DNA of 64,000 nt from Angiostrongylus vasorum. Lineage: Eukaryota; Nematoda; Chromadorea; Rhabditida; Metastrongylidae. Of this stretch, positions 22,620 through 34,699 are shown piece after piece. The stretch covers positions 310,001-374,000 of the forward strand of contig JADANN010000446.1 in NCBI GenBank assembly GCA_018806985.1, in the 5' to 3' direction. A model generated the notes under the pieces. That model had not been told where the DNA came from. It saw only the letters and a list, made by a program, of their open reading frames with translations, and did not search any database. A program made the position numbers and the translations under genes. Each line of letters starts with the position of its first letter. Within the stretch, counting starts at the first letter, position 1.

Positions 22620-23245
22620 ATTGCGAATATCTCATCATCGTTGTGGATGATTTCTCCGAAAAGCTTCTGTTGCCAAAAAGTACGCATCATTTACTATGAA
22701 GTAAATTCTTTATGAAACCAAAGAAAAAAAATCGAATTCAAATTGAAGAGTGGGGAAAACACCTCAAGTAACCAAATATGTGCTTAGAACTTGATGCTTC
22801 TATTGGTTTAGTTTGATTTATTGCAGTTAGCAAGAACTGCAAGTAGATGGGATATTGGAGTCTCTCGGAATGGAATTGTTCAGGGGTATTCTCGAAAATT
22901 ACGGTAGGTGTTCGCTCCTGTGCAGTGCCAATCTCGTTTTCGTCTCATGGTAGTGAATTTTTTTGAATAAAAAGTGGAAAACGGTTTTCAATGTTAAATA
23001 AGTCAATTTGGTGAGAAAGTGAGAAATACGTCCAGAAGAAAAACTGCTGGTTAATTTTGGAAGGCATAAATTGAGAAGTGAAAAATTTTGCAGCAAATAC
23101 CCACATATGAAGATTCTGCTTCTCATCGAAATGGGCGTATGTGACTTTTTGTGAAAGAAAAACACAAAAAAACCTGGCGGATCTTCCGAGATAAAAAGTC
23201 GGAATCAGCAAGAACCAATTCTAGACCAGAAGATAACTTATAGTA
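22620..23245. other. No gene recognised
   Basis: Two overlapping 88-codon minus frames (22899-23211) are phenylalanine/serine-rich readings of AT-rich DNA with no motif. Confidence 0.4.
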
Positions 23246-23249
23246 ATGA

Positions 23250-23575
23250 AGACCACACTAGTGCTGAGATATCTCGAAAACTTGGGCCCTGGACGAAGTT
23301 GAAAACTGCGATTACCCTTCCCTGGAGCTTACGTTTTACTCGTCGCACTACTAAAGCTTTGCCCTTTTGTCAGCCAGTTTTTTACCTAACGGGTAAGAAG
23401 AAAGAAAAGAAAACAGGGTAGAGAAAAAGCAAGACAAGGCCCTCTGTGGTACAGTGGTAAGACGTGTACTCGCATGTACGAATCTGGCCTATGGTCCAAG
23501 TTTTGTAAGTATCTCAGCTTCATTATGATTGTATTTCATATAACACCTTGCGTGAAAAAGTGATAAGCAACAAAC
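23250..23575. mobile_element. SINE-B inverted pair
   Basis: A minus copy (about 23250-23365: GTGCTGAGATATCTCGAAAA, GATTACCCTTCCCTGGAGC) is followed by a plus copy (about 23430-23575: CTCTGTGGTACAGTGGTAAG box A, then GTATCTCAGCTTCATTATG). The two heads face each other. The plus copy lacks a good box B, and both are old. Confidence 0.55.
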
Positions 23576-23903
23576 ATGAAGTTATCCTACAAATAATTTT
23601 AAAAAATTCACCATTGTGAAGGGTTGAAAATAAATGGCCAGCCGTCACTAATGTGAAGGTTTTCGTCGTTAGAATTATTACAGGACTCTTTTTTCCAACA
23701 GTTCTTCAGTTTTTTCAAAGGAAAACGTATTTCCTAAAAACGTCCAACATTAAGGAAAGCAGACAACGTCTTCCATTTACCTGCAATATTCAATGAGCAA
23801 CGATAACGATTTGAAGGAGAAACGTTCTTAGGAATGAAAGATGAAGAGCAGCGTAGACATCCTTCGGGAGCCTACCAGAGGTTGCAAATAAAATCGCTGA
23901 TCC

Positions 23904-24200
23904 CTAGCTAATAGGGTCTCCAGAAATTAATGTCCTTTTTTCAACATACATCTTCAAGGACGCATATCTCAACATAGAATGAACTTTATTAATCGGAATA
24001 AAAACATTCGAATCTGAAGATTTCTGCCAGCGAGAAACAAATTTGCTTATACTGACTGGTTCATAAAATTCAGAAAATCTGCCGCGGCGCATGAAGAAGT
24101 GCAGGCCAGTGGGCAAGAGGTTTGACGAGTATGGTCGATGAAGAGAGTTTCGCGTTGGCTCATTCAACACGTGCAGCGGTTTTTGCAAAACAATTTAGAA
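23904..24200 (-). pseudogene. mariner transposase fragment (C-terminal part)
   Basis: The 94-codon minus frame contains LHVLNEPT, RPYSSNLLPTGLHFF (counterpart of the mariner PPYSPDLxPxDYHFF catalytic motif) and ISKFVSRWQKSSDS (counterpart of the mariner C-terminal INKLISRWQKC). The third catalytic D of the D,D34D triad is replaced or lost: SNLLPTG instead of PDLxPTD. The segment between the motifs is deleted. Confidence 0.75.
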
Positions 24201-24204
24201 AAGG

Positions 24205-26160
24205 TACATAAGATGAGCTCGGCAGCGGCATACGATAGTGCAGCATTCAATGAAAAAATACTGCCAAAAGATACAGAAGAAAAATGGAAGCACAAGTCGA
24301 ACAATAATTTCTCAGTAAATTAATCCCTGTTCGATAGTTCATCTGGCTATCCAGTTATGCAGCTCGAACATCAAAAGATATTCGAGCCATTTGAAAAAAT
24401 TGTGTGGAAACAATAGAGCGGTGGAACAATTCCTTCTGAAGAAGAATCGGTGAACTGAATGAGCCAACAAAGTCATCGTGATTGCCATCTTCAAAAGATA
24501 CCCCATCTTTTAAGAACAGTGGAGGTATTGAGCAGCAAACAACGCTGAACAAGAGCGCATAAGGCGATAGTCGGACGAGAACATTTGAGTGATCTACAAA
24601 CATCAAGAAGAACTTGTGGAAGATCTATGCTCACACCTAGAACCATCTCAGATCTCCAAGCTGTAGCCGAATCCTTACGCAATTCCAAATACTACATGTT
24701 GATGATGGTTCTAAGCAACGAAATGAATGAAGAAAGTGTTAGGACCCGCATCACACGTGAAGACTGAGAAAGTACTAAATAAGTGCATAAGTGTAGCTTT
24801 TATAGTCAGGCGACATCTCCTGGAAGGCTTTTTGTAAAGTAGTGAATGCTGACGTTCTACCGAATTACTTTAGTAAAAAACATAGCAATACGAGGAATTC
24901 TCGTTTATTAATACCGGAAAAAAATGCCAGAAGGTTTCGTTACATTGATGCATACGGTAGAAAACCTAAAGGGGGAACCGCTACAGTGCTTATCTACGAT
25001 GCATGCTGAAGGAATAAAAAACAGCACAACCAAATAGGAAAGTAGGAAAAATTACCCTTGCGATATTCCTTAAAATAAATGTCTTTGTGAAATCTTAAAA
25101 TTGTTAGCAAAATCCGTGAAATGGATAGCAGCCGCTTAGGAAACGTCTAATGGTGACGTTTGTTGTTTTAAATCTAAACGGCTCGAGGAAAGTCAGCGAT
25201 TACCATAAAAGTCCGAACGAGGCATGAAGGAAAAAAAACTAGAAAAAACAGTGAAATTGCTCTGAACGAGACAGAATGGTCGGAACAAGAAAAATGTGTT
25301 CTATTCATTGGAATAAATGGGCTCCTTGTCGTTTTTTTTAAATTTTATTTCATTTTTTCTTCTTCTCAAATAAATTTTACGTTCAACGAGACCTTAATGG
25401 AATGTCGTAGATCTCTTATGAGAGTTTATAACGAAAGAGACCCACGTTCTTTACTTTCTCAGATTAGTTTTCTTTGAAGTTTCGTTTTGTTCTACTATTA
25501 AGCTAATAGTTGGACATATATAGCATCCTATATTACTACAAACAATTTAGTAATCGAGGAAGTGAACACGGTCCTGAAGAGAAGACTTGCACCTTACAAG
25601 AAGTAGGCTACGGTAGGAACAACGATGGTTGGTTAAAAAAAACTTTAAACGGTTGAAGAATTTCCAGCTAGGTTTTTACAAAATCAGGCTTATCTTGAAA
25701 CTTTGCTGTATCGCTTTTAAATTTGCTTCTGTCTTAGAAATCATCTAATTTGCTTAACACATAACTGATTCACGCATTGACATCGATGTAAGTTATACCG
25801 ACTGTTTATTTTGTCATAAAAGGCTTAGTTGCTACAGTTTCGTATTAATTTTGAGTCCTACCAGCTGCAGATGTTGCACCAAACGTGGTACCATGAATGG
25901 CTATTTTCTACGCTTAGTAAATTATGTTTTTAAAGGATCCTCAAAAAATTTTTTTAAGCGATTTTTCAAACTAACTGACTAAGAGGAATCAGGCTTACAC
26001 TAAAACGACCATCACAAGTAGAAAGTTAAGCTTATTCTTATATGTGCTCTTATGAAAATGAGCTATGGATAAGGACGAGTAGTGGGGGGTTCTGCAAGGA
26101 TTCCCACCTTGTTGCTATTTTTATTGACTGAATAGTTCTTATTCGATGGTGGCCTAAGGT
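24205..26160. other. 2 kb without a supported gene
   Basis: Frames at 24355-24767 on both strands overlap one another and show no domain. No repeat family recognised. Confidence 0.4.
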
Positions 26161-26169
26161 ACCCTTGCC

Positions 26170-26369
26170 ATGGAATTCCCAAACAACCCGATAGACAACA
26201 TGTCAATGAGGAGAGAAGACGACAGATTTTCGAGTTTGCATCGAACCAACACAAGAGTCACACCAACCCCGCAGATCAATGGAGAAGTGCTGGAATCCGT
26301 AAAATATGTAAAGTGGGAGCCAACAGAACACAAAACTAAGAAAGTAACAATTGTGGTATGCAAGTTTTT
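26170..26369 (+). CDS. possible uncharacterised exon
   Basis: An ATG-initiated frame starting MEFPNNPIDNMSMRR and running to ...KTKKVTIVV. A GTATGC donor follows KVTIV at about 26357. Coding-like composition and no repeat similarity seen. No upstream or downstream partner exon identified. The tail (INGEVLESVKYVKW) faintly recalls the region after the LINE reverse-transcriptase core, so a decayed LINE is an alternative. Confidence 0.2.
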
Positions 26370-26419
26370 TTTCTTTGAAGTTTTTTCCGTGAATTCCATG
26401 TTAAGAATAATAATGTAGG

Positions 26420-27300
26420 CTTCCTTAAATGAAAATGTGCAAATCGAGTTTTTTAGAGGATTTTTCGAAGAGATTTCAGATTCATTCGTTTCTTCAGGAC
26501 ACCTTCGGGAAATCTTCTATGGCACAACTTGCTACCATTTAGTAGCATTAGAGTTAGCATTTTACGCATAGATGTCTACAGAATAACTAACGACGTTCAT
26601 AGATGAAGCATTTTCTAAAACCACCTCTTACAGAAGAGCCGATGAAACATCTACGATTTGAATGTCTTCACAATGGTCACGGATCAAATACGTTCTATGA
26701 ATAGTAGAGGAAAAAGAAAACTTTAAGGTAAAACAAAGAGTGATAAGAAAAGAAATGCGGAGATTTTGATAAGTTTTGGTGATACTAAGAATCATAGTAG
26801 AATTGAGATGCCCCTACACATTCATCATATAAATGGCAAGGAATATATTCTTTCTAGCTTTAACCTCCTTGCATATCAATCTTCTCACTTTAAATTCATT
26901 CTTAAAAAATTACTGTGGTGCTAGCAGAAAAAGTAGTGGTAACCGCTGGAAAAAGCCTTGAGTTTGTCGAGGAATAGAAGTTTAATGGAAGTCAGCCTAT
27001 GTGAAGGGATCGTTTAGCTAAATGTTGGTCAGAGTAGAGTTGTACCTGATATGAAGACAGAATTAGTTCTAATATCTAAGGATGCGCTAAAAATCTTATG
27101 GTGGAAAATTTTGGTAGTGTCAACATTACGCACAGAATGAATATGTTACTGCAAGGTGTTCCAGTAGAAGTTAAGTGTGGTTTTCCAACTGGTTTAAGGG
27201 ACCAGGCGCCTATAGGAATCACAACATGCGCGTGCTTTGCTAAAGAAGACGGCCTTCTGCGTTGTTCCTTGTTCAACAGATACGCAGCTGTTTGCGCTAT
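26420..27300. other. No supported gene
   Basis: Overlapping opposite-strand frames at 27076-27369 are open but show no recognisable motif. Confidence 0.4.
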
Positions 27301-27309
27301 GGTTGAATA

Positions 27310-27480
27310 AAGGGTAATGCGTAGGGTGTTGATCAATTTCAGAATGATACTCCATGCACCAGACTTCATTTAGCACCACGAAGTTATTGATTTGTCGAGA
27401 TTGTCGACGTGCTATATCTGGATTCGCCTTTTCTGGACAAGTCTGACACCAATTTATCTCCCTCTGTAGGAATGGACGGT
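27310..27480 (-). mobile_element. SINE-A, 5'-truncated and diverged
   Basis: 3' end (GTGTTGATCAATTTCAG, CCAGACTTCATTTAGCA on plus) and part of the central domain (TTCTGGACAAGTCTGACACC). The head is missing. Confidence 0.55.
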
Positions 27481-27487
27481 TTATTTT

Positions 27488-27940
27488 TTTGAAGATGAAG
27501 ACGAAGACGCTGAAATGTTAGTCGAACATTTGTTAACAACCTTGTGTCAGCTTACCAAAGAAACAAGGCACACATATCATTTATACCCAGGTTAAATTAA
27601 AAGTACAAGTTACAATGATATTGCTACGCTGAGTGCTAGAAGGTAACGATTCCGACTTCTGCAAGAAGGAATGGCCAAAAAAAAGCAGGCTATTATTACC
27701 GCATAATCCTAACCGTCAATCGTCCTGTGTGAGAGAACATCGCCAGGTGAGGTTGATTCATTCGAGAGATGCTCCACTGAAGAAGATTCGAGCCAGTACG
27801 GGGAAGAAGACGTCACATCGAGAAGGCGAACAACAGTGAAGCATCGACTCCGATCATCCGCTCTGAGGAAGACGAAGACGTTGGTAACAACCAGTTAGCT
27901 TATCAATGAAGCAAGGTTCACCTTAACCTGAAAGCGGATT
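27488..27940 (+). mobile_element. two PLE terminal-repeat remnants
   Basis: 27491-27600 (GAAGACGCTGAAATGTTAG, then CTTGTGTCAGCTTACCAAAG and CCCAGGTTAAAT) matches the plus arm at 55885-55990. 27840-27940 has GCTCTGAGGAAGACG, GACGTTGG and GTTAGCTTATCAATGAA. Both are drifted hammerhead-plus-arm ends in tandem on one strand. The CTGAGGA box is preserved at 27862-27868. Confidence 0.5.
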
Positions 27941-28346
27941 CGAACGAAGGACACTTATTTAGTGCAGAGCACCTCTATGTAGTGCGCTTCATTCGCCTTT
28001 GTGCGCACTATTTGCTTAATGAAAAAAAGTGGGCTCTGCATGGTGAACTCAACTTTGAGTGAGACAGCGAACGGCTCATTACAGCAAGTTTCATTTATTC
28101 ACGAAATTCAGTTAGGTAACTCCGGCAATTTTGGAACAAAAACCATGTATAGGGTTAGAAAAATCATTTTTGGAGGTAGTTTGCTGAAAAAAGCATTTGC
28201 AGCATGTTCGTCATTATTCTAAAAAAAGTATCTGCAGTGGAGTCGATGCTAGTCTGTTATACTACCATGGTTATCGCGGGTAGCGGAGAAAAGGAGTTCA
28301 GTTCCCCAGAGGAAGCATCTTAAACGCCCATCAAATTTGATCTGGT

Positions 28347-28633
28347 TAAAGGATAAAGCTCTCGCTCTCGGCGTTGATCAATCCCCTGAGGAATGCGCCA
28401 TGCATTCGATTTCACTAAGTATCGTTGGAGGTGATTGAATGCATATCTGGCCTTCACAATGACTCGCGGTGGTGGCCCACCGATGTATTGAGCCAGTGCT
28501 GCTATCCTCCCAGAGAAGTTTGGTACTAATTTGCCGACCCCGGAGGATGGAAGGCTTGGTGGGCCGTGGACGCTGGGATCGATTCCACTTGTGTGTCGCA
28601 GTGGCGCCTCCAACTACTTCACCACACGGGCCC
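28347..28633 (-). mobile_element. SINE-A, full-length copy with target duplication
   Basis: Complete minus-strand element with one GGATAAA tail unit at 28351-28357. It is bounded by perfect 10-bp repeats TTGATCTGGT at 28337-28346 and 28634-28643. A small internal tandem duplication is visible near the tail (CTCTCGCTCTCGG). Confidence 0.92.
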
Positions 28634-28649
28634 TTGATCTGGTAGCACG

Positions 28650-30285
28650 AGAAAAAACTTGTTCAATACATAAGAGACAAGAAAGTCAATTACCTTAAGG
28701 AAAACCGTCATTTTGATTACCTCATCATAAATCTTCTGTCGAACCTCAAGTAGAAGGCAAGTCAATCATCGCCAGTCGCTTTAATTCCAACTCCGATAGT
28801 GTAAATCGTCAATGCCGCTGTTTTAGTAATATATGAGTTCGAGTGCAATGGTTAGTACTAGAAGTCAATCGCTGCCGTGATTATTTGTTGTCTTTCATTG
28901 GAATTTTGATGTATGTCCCTTAAAACCTGAGTAAATTAGGCTGCTCAAGGGGAACTAACAACAATATTAAAAAGGAAAATCCTGAAGTATTCACTACTCT
29001 GCGAGAGTTTGGTGAACACATAGCGCCCTGAAATGGAAGATTTTCCAGGAATGTTTTTTTTCGTTTTTTTAAAAGAAAGAAGTTTTCCAGGAATTCATCA
29101 GCAACGGAAGTCAGTGATTCAAATACGATTAGTATGGTGATGAACTATGCCGACAGATATAGGGACCACCTCAGAAGACGTTTTCGTGGAGGTTACCATA
29201 GATTCTGTGGTGCATTTACAGACTTCGGTAGAAAACCGAATAACGGCTTGAGCCATTTCCAGTAGAACCATTGAATTACCTTGAAAGTTTTGAAAAGACT
29301 AATTGCAGTGTTTCGTGGTAATTTCAGTTAGAGAGGAGTAACTTGAGGCACATATTGTCAAAGCGGTCCCAATCAATTCTAAAAATTCTACCAGATATAC
29401 TTTCTCTTTTGCCTTATTTGTACTTTTGTTAAAATGTTGAGAGAATGTCAACCTTAAACGGTCCCTTAAACAACACCTTAGGTAACAACTGGCCCTGTGG
29501 ACTGAACTAAACACTGTGCTGTGCTTCCGTTTATTGATACGCTTTCTCGAGCTTGTAAGAAATTAGTTTTGTTTCTAACATTTCACTAGCATCACCTTTT
29601 CCACGGTGATTCGAGTGAGATCCACAGCAGTTGCTTAATCCTGCGTCCATGGTGGTCATCACAAGCGTCGCACCACGGCGAGACGAGTAGAGGGAGCACC
29701 GTACGATTGATCATCCTGCACTTCCCATTTACATACGACAAAAAAGAGCTCGAAATACCAGAGCCTTGCGATGCAATTTCCAAGGCTTCCAATTATATAG
29801 AGAGTTGGGCCATCATTATGGAGGTTGATATTCGCAAAAAGAGAATGTAATAGCCTACCTGCCAAATCAATTGGCTTCGAAAAAAAAACGGCGATTAAGC
29901 GAAAGATCTAACCGCTGCTTCCGTCACACACTTAATTGCAAGAAGAGATATTATGGCAGCAACCCTGCAAAATATAGACCGGGCTGCGTTTCATTTAATG
30001 GGGATCTTGGTGATAGTGGCGAATAGTTAAGTGAACTAGACATTGATTCCCCCATAAGCAGTAGTTCAGTGAGAGTGAACGGTTATTCTGGGATACAGAT
30101 ATTTCAGTTATGTCGTACCGAAATCTTTCTAGGCGGAGTAAAGTTAATATTACATACTGAACCTTGGCAGACGCCGCAACGACGGCAACACATGAGAATT
30201 TTGGAGCAATATTGAGGGATCGGGCTTGATGCTTTAGAAACGACTATCACTCAACCTTGGCGTAAATAATCAACACGTCATTAGA
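28650..30285. other. 1.6 kb without a supported gene
   Basis: The block 29590-29865 is less AT-rich and open on the minus strand in two frames (66 and 68 codons) without a motif. It could be an unrecognised repeat. Confidence 0.4.
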
Positions 30286-30289
30286 TTAA

Positions 30290-30420
30290 TACGCTGACGT
30301 GAGGTTGGCATAAAATTTTCATTCGGCTAACGTTTCACCGCTATCGACTTCTTCAAAGCCGCGATTGACAATCGAATCTCATCAATGCGGTTCTAAACAA
30401 AACGAAAAGAAACATCATCC
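30290..30420 (-). mobile_element. PLE terminus with hammerhead-like motif
   Basis: On the minus strand GATTGTCAATCGCGGCTTTG leads into a motif at 30325-30360: GGCT/AGCC stem I ends, TTGAAGA at the core box, a GTCGATAGCGGTG stem II region and GAAACGTT. Flank homologous to 9150-9300 and 27840-27905. Confidence 0.5.
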
Positions 30421-30429
30421 AAGTGGAGC

Positions 30430-32495
30430 TTTTATGCCGAACTAGTCTTAGCCTACTGCATTCAAAAGATATTTGTCAAATTTCAATTCTACTGATTGCT
30501 GAAGGAGAGGAATTAACTTAACGTTAGAGAGAGAGGGACTTGATTCCCTCAAAGTGTAGCGCTTTGTACGATATCTCGCGCTTTTCCTGGAAAACCAATG
30601 AAGGGTAACAATTCTTATTAATTCACAGCGATATCCACATGTATCTCCAAGATGATCAATTACCTAATCGATGAGATGGTCCAGTTAGGGAGAAGTGAGC
30701 AATTTGTACCCGTCTTTTTTGGCAAGAAGATTGGCTTCAATGACCGGGTCGACTGGGTCTACTAACCGATGCTTGGGCATTTTTGTCTGTGTTCGGGCGT
30801 GCGTGTAATGCTCTCCGACGCTGGACTAATACTAGAGCCCCACTCTGTGTGTGATTACAATTGCTATGTCCTTTGGTTTATTGTATTAGTAAATCACAAA
30901 AAATCCTGCTGCATTCCTAAAATGGGTGAAAGTGGAGTTCAAATGCGATGGGCGCTCTTGGTGAAAATTGGCGCTCTTTCAAAAGTTTCACAAATGCAGT
31001 TTTGAAAACTCCATGCTAAGGTTTTCTAAGGTCATCATTGACTACAACATTGTCGGCCCAAATGCGCGATGGAAAGGCTTGCGTCTTGCTAATAATTTTT
31101 CTTCTATGACTCATTTTGCCATCAAGAGTTCTCTTTTTCGCCATTAGTTTTCAATTTTTAATCGAGATTGTTATAGGTACGTCCTTTTGACTTCACTAAC
31201 CGGACTCTTTAAAGAATCCATGAGAGTCCACGAAAGTTTGGGTGAATTTCTATGAGAGGTTACTTCCAGGCAGATTATAACGGCTTGAAAATTTCAACAA
31301 AACGGATCTAGCTGTTTGTTTCTTATATCAGAATCCTTCCTAAATTTAAGTAGTTATAAGTGAGACAAGTCAGTTTCAAAAGTAATCTCGACTAAATTCG
31401 ATTAGAAACAGGTTTATCCCGCTTGCGTTCTCCGTCCTGATTGCCAGCTGGTGAAAATTTTATTATCAACGATTCTGCCTGATATTTGTAGTTTTCTCCG
31501 CTAGTGAACAAAAAGTTTTCCACGTTTCCCTTTTTGTCACCTTGACTGCATTTTATCTTAAGACTTGCTCAAATCGAATACAAATGAAGATACAAATGTA
31601 TGCATATGTAAAAGATAAGAAAAGTACAAAGAGTAGAATTTAGCCCAGCTTGAATCAAATGAAAAGTTGAAGAAAATGGCACAGCTCTGTACTTGTCAGC
31701 GTTTCTCGATAGGAAAGAGCTTGTTCTAACTTGGAAATTCTTCCACGGCACCAGCGATTTACCTTCACTGGTCGACTAGGGTTATACAACACAGTAGATG
31801 ACGAAAGTCATTACTACATCACTGTACTCTTTTTTCATTATGTAGGAATACGTTGCACTTATAACTCCTTCAAATTGTGGAAGAAGCATACAACCACTAT
31901 ATTCCAATATTCCCATAATTTGTTGGGGGAAAAAATGAAGCACATGCATGGAAACAGGGAAAATAAGGATTAACAGCGAATAAATTCGAGGATAATTTTA
32001 GCCTTGTAAAGCAATATCATTTTTTGGGTCACTTTTTCTGCCTTCTATCCTTCTATTTCTTAAGATTTGTCACAAATAGATGAATGTTTTTCTGTTATGG
32101 GATAAAGGGCTTCGGACAAATCAGAATTCTCTGAAGCCGAATATATCAGTTTTTGTAGAAGATGAATAGGCGAATCAGTCAGAGACGAAGAAAACAGGAA
32201 AGTACATTTCATCGGCGGATGACAAAAATTGTGGCGGCTATGCTTCATGCAAAACCAACCGGTGAAACAGACATCTTGTTTCTTAAGGGTTTAAGAAACC
32301 TACCACAAAAGGGCTTATGTCGTTCTTAATTAGTCGTATTTATTTCCGTGCTGTTTATTTCACATGTTTAGTATTCCTACTTCCACTATAATAACGACGT
32401 TATGGGAATAATGAGACCTTTAGAAGAAGAGCCAGTAAGGAAATATGATTGCAGTTTATTTTTCATAGTGCTTAGAGATAAAATAAATAAAGTAC
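30430..32495. other. 2 kb without a supported gene
   Basis: No domain, repeat family or splice-supported exon seen. Frames of 60-80 codons at 30769-31005, 31731-31973 and 32060-32248 carry no motif. Confidence 0.45.
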
Positions 32496-32499
32496 AAAG

Positions 32500-32706
32500 C
32501 ACTCGGCGCAGATCAAACCCCTGAGGGATGTACAGTGGCTCGCGGTGGCCAACCGATGTGTCGAGCCAGTGCCGCTATACACCGGACAAGTCTGGTACCA
32601 ATTTGCCGAGCCCGGAGAAATGGAAAGCTTGGTGGGCCATGGGCGCGGGGATCGATTCCACATGTGTGTTGCAGGGCGCCTCCGACCACTACGCCACACG
32701 CGCCCA
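32500..32706 (-). mobile_element. SINE-A copy with an internal deletion
   Basis: 3' end ACTCGGCGCAGATCAAACCC, then a jump from GAGGGATG directly to CAGTGGCTCGCGGTGGCC, removing about 65-80 bp that every full copy has. The central domain and a good head (GGGCGCGTGTGGCGTAGTGG on minus) follow. Confidence 0.85.
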
Positions 32707-32709
32707 GTA

Positions 32710-33540
32710 CTTGCTTAAGACTAGTGAATAAACCTATAGGTGCAAAAAGTGATGGAAAGAATATAGGTGAAAAAGGGAAAGATCAACAGGAACTAGAAGG
32801 AGCTTTATTAATTCTGCTTTCGTCAGCAACTAGAATAATTAGATAACTAAGTTTTATTACGAATTTAAAATTAGAGCTCTCCGTAGAACTGCTAGTTTGC
32901 AAAAAAATTGAAACGTTCTCGAACTGAAGAATCGGAATGAAATGCTACGTTGAGCGACGAGTACTACTAAATGAGTTTTTTGGGCTTAAACTGACTATCA
33001 CTGGTAACTAAACATCATCAGAACAGGCATAATAAAGTTTATAAGCAAAAGAATAAAAAAGCTACACGGTCGATTTACTAGTAAGCAACATATGGTGCAG
33101 TGCGGTCAGGCGGCCATCCCCTCCTCCTCATCCGCTTACGGATGCTAGTTTCAGAAACGCCCCCTTCTAACCTGCATCTTCATCGCTATATCCTATAGAA
33201 TGCGTAAAAACTTTTCGATTAATCGAAACCACTGAGAAGGAAAGATAAAAAATCATTGAAGGATTGTTCACTTGCCTCAGAAAGAAGAAAATATTGTCTG
33301 CATAAGATAACTGTCATCGTCTTAACAAACATAAGAATAAAACAGAAATGCTAAGTGCTATTCTCCCAACGAGATCGACTAACTTATAAGAAAGAACTCC
33401 ACACATTTCTGGTATATTGATTTTTTTTAGGTACTTGATGCATTTAGTTTACAAATTGGTGTCGCAGCTGTTTGTGAAGGCTTTTTCTGCAATGGTCCGG
33501 AAATGGTTTTGGTATAAACTTGGACACTCCTTAACACATT
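32710..33540. other. No supported gene
   Basis: 33085-33130 (CATATGGTGCAGTGCGGTCAGGCGG) resembles a SINE head box A, but no box B or body follows. Confidence 0.4.
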
Positions 33541-33542
33541 TG

Positions 33543-33680
33543 TCCTAGGAACTCTGGAAGAACCTACTCAATCAGCATTCGTCGACATTTATGAAGAAGA
33601 CAAAGTTCTCAAAAAGCGGCCGAACCTACAAAAAATTTCCAACACCTTCGTGGATCACGGAGGCAAGAAAATGGACTGAA
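33543..33680 (+). mobile_element. SINE-C 3' fragment
   Basis: GCATTCGTCGACATTTATG, AACCTACAAAAAATTTCC and CTTCGTGGATCACGGAGGC follow the order of the SINE-C 3' domain. The head is absent. Confidence 0.5.
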
Positions 33681-33889
33681 TGAAAGAACTACTGCGCTCC
33701 GCTCAATGTATGGAGTAGAATTGTCCAAAAAAATAGTTTGTGTTTATGCCAACGTTTCAATAAATCTTGGCAACGTTTGCTATAACTTAATCGATACATT
33801 ATAATGCAGGCTACAACCATTAAAAGGTGATAGCTTCAGCGCAGCACTTCGATGTTGTTGTTGATTACACATTGTTGTTCATAACACAC

Positions 33890-34110
33890 TAAGTCGGTCA
33901 CACAACGGGCTCAGACTTCTCTGAGAGGGAAGCAACCCTGACTTGATGCTTTCTAAGAATAATCTGGTACGAGATTGGTAAAAAGTTTACTCGGTTAACC
34001 CTGTGACATCTTTGTCTTCTTCAGAGCCGGATTGATCCGTCTCAGTGGTCCACAGGTGCTTTTCATACGATGTGAGTGTCGTTGTCTTATCGAGTCGAAT
34101 CCAATGAAGT
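33890..34110 (-). mobile_element. PLE terminal remnant with hammerhead-like motif
   Basis: Minus strand 34028-33993: GGCTCTGAAGAAGACAAAG, then GATGTCACAGGGTTAACC. The CTGAAGA box is preserved and GAAAC is lost. The plus flank CGGATTGATCCGTCTC recalls the ATCAATCCGG/GATGAGATTCG flank of other termini. Confidence 0.45.
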
Positions 34111-34239
34111 GGAGCACCGCTGGAATGAAGAATGCCACTCGGTGGTGCCCCCTTCCAAATGTTAACCTATTGCCGCCATCCAACATGAATCTTTTCTTTG
34201 GCGGTAATGCGAAAAATACCTGACTCGGAGCTTCGGCAG

Positions 34240-34305
34240 ATCATCGTAAATGTCATATGGGCCAAATATGCATCCATTCACCTCTATCGTTCCACTAATG
34301 AAACG
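34240..34305 (+). mobile_element. SINE-A 3' fragment
   Basis: GTAAATGTCATATGGGCCAA, ATATGCATCCATTCACCTC and CGTTCCACTAATGAA match the family 3' domain up to TTAATGAAGTCG. Directly abuts a SINE-C copy. Confidence 0.5.
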
Positions 34306-34320
34306 TAATTTTCTTTGATT

Positions 34321-34695
34321 TGTTTTTTTTTATTTGATCCGTCTTCACGTCTTCTGTGCAGATTCCGCCACTTCCCAGATCCAATTCGTTTCCTCGCAAC
34401 CATCGTCCACGAAGGTCTTCCAAGTTTTTACGTGTCGCTTAGGTTGCTGCTTGAGGATTTTCATTTCATCTTGAATGTTGTAGAATGCTGGTCGAGCAAT
34501 TCTCCCTGGAGTCCTGAGATAGCTAGGGTGGGGCGTCCTCAAATGGATTTCAGAGAGTGATTTTTTTTTCCTGGACAAGTCCGGTACTAATTTCCCGACC
34601 TCGGAAGGATGAAGGGTTTGGTTGCCCGAAGCGGAATCGAACTAGCATCATGCTCGTGATGACGGACATCACTACCACTATGCTATCCGCTCCAT
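34321..34695 (-). mobile_element. SINE-C, best full-length copy
   Basis: On the minus strand: head GGAGCGGATAGCATAGTGG with box A, box B CTAGTTCGATTCCGC, central domain (CCAAACCCTTCATCC, GGTCGGGAAATTAGTACCGG), a hydrophilic-looking 3' domain and an A-rich end. The head is closest by eye to tRNA-Asp (GATAGTATAGTGG). The central domain is shared with SINE-A. Confidence 0.85.
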
Positions 34696-34699
34696 TGGA

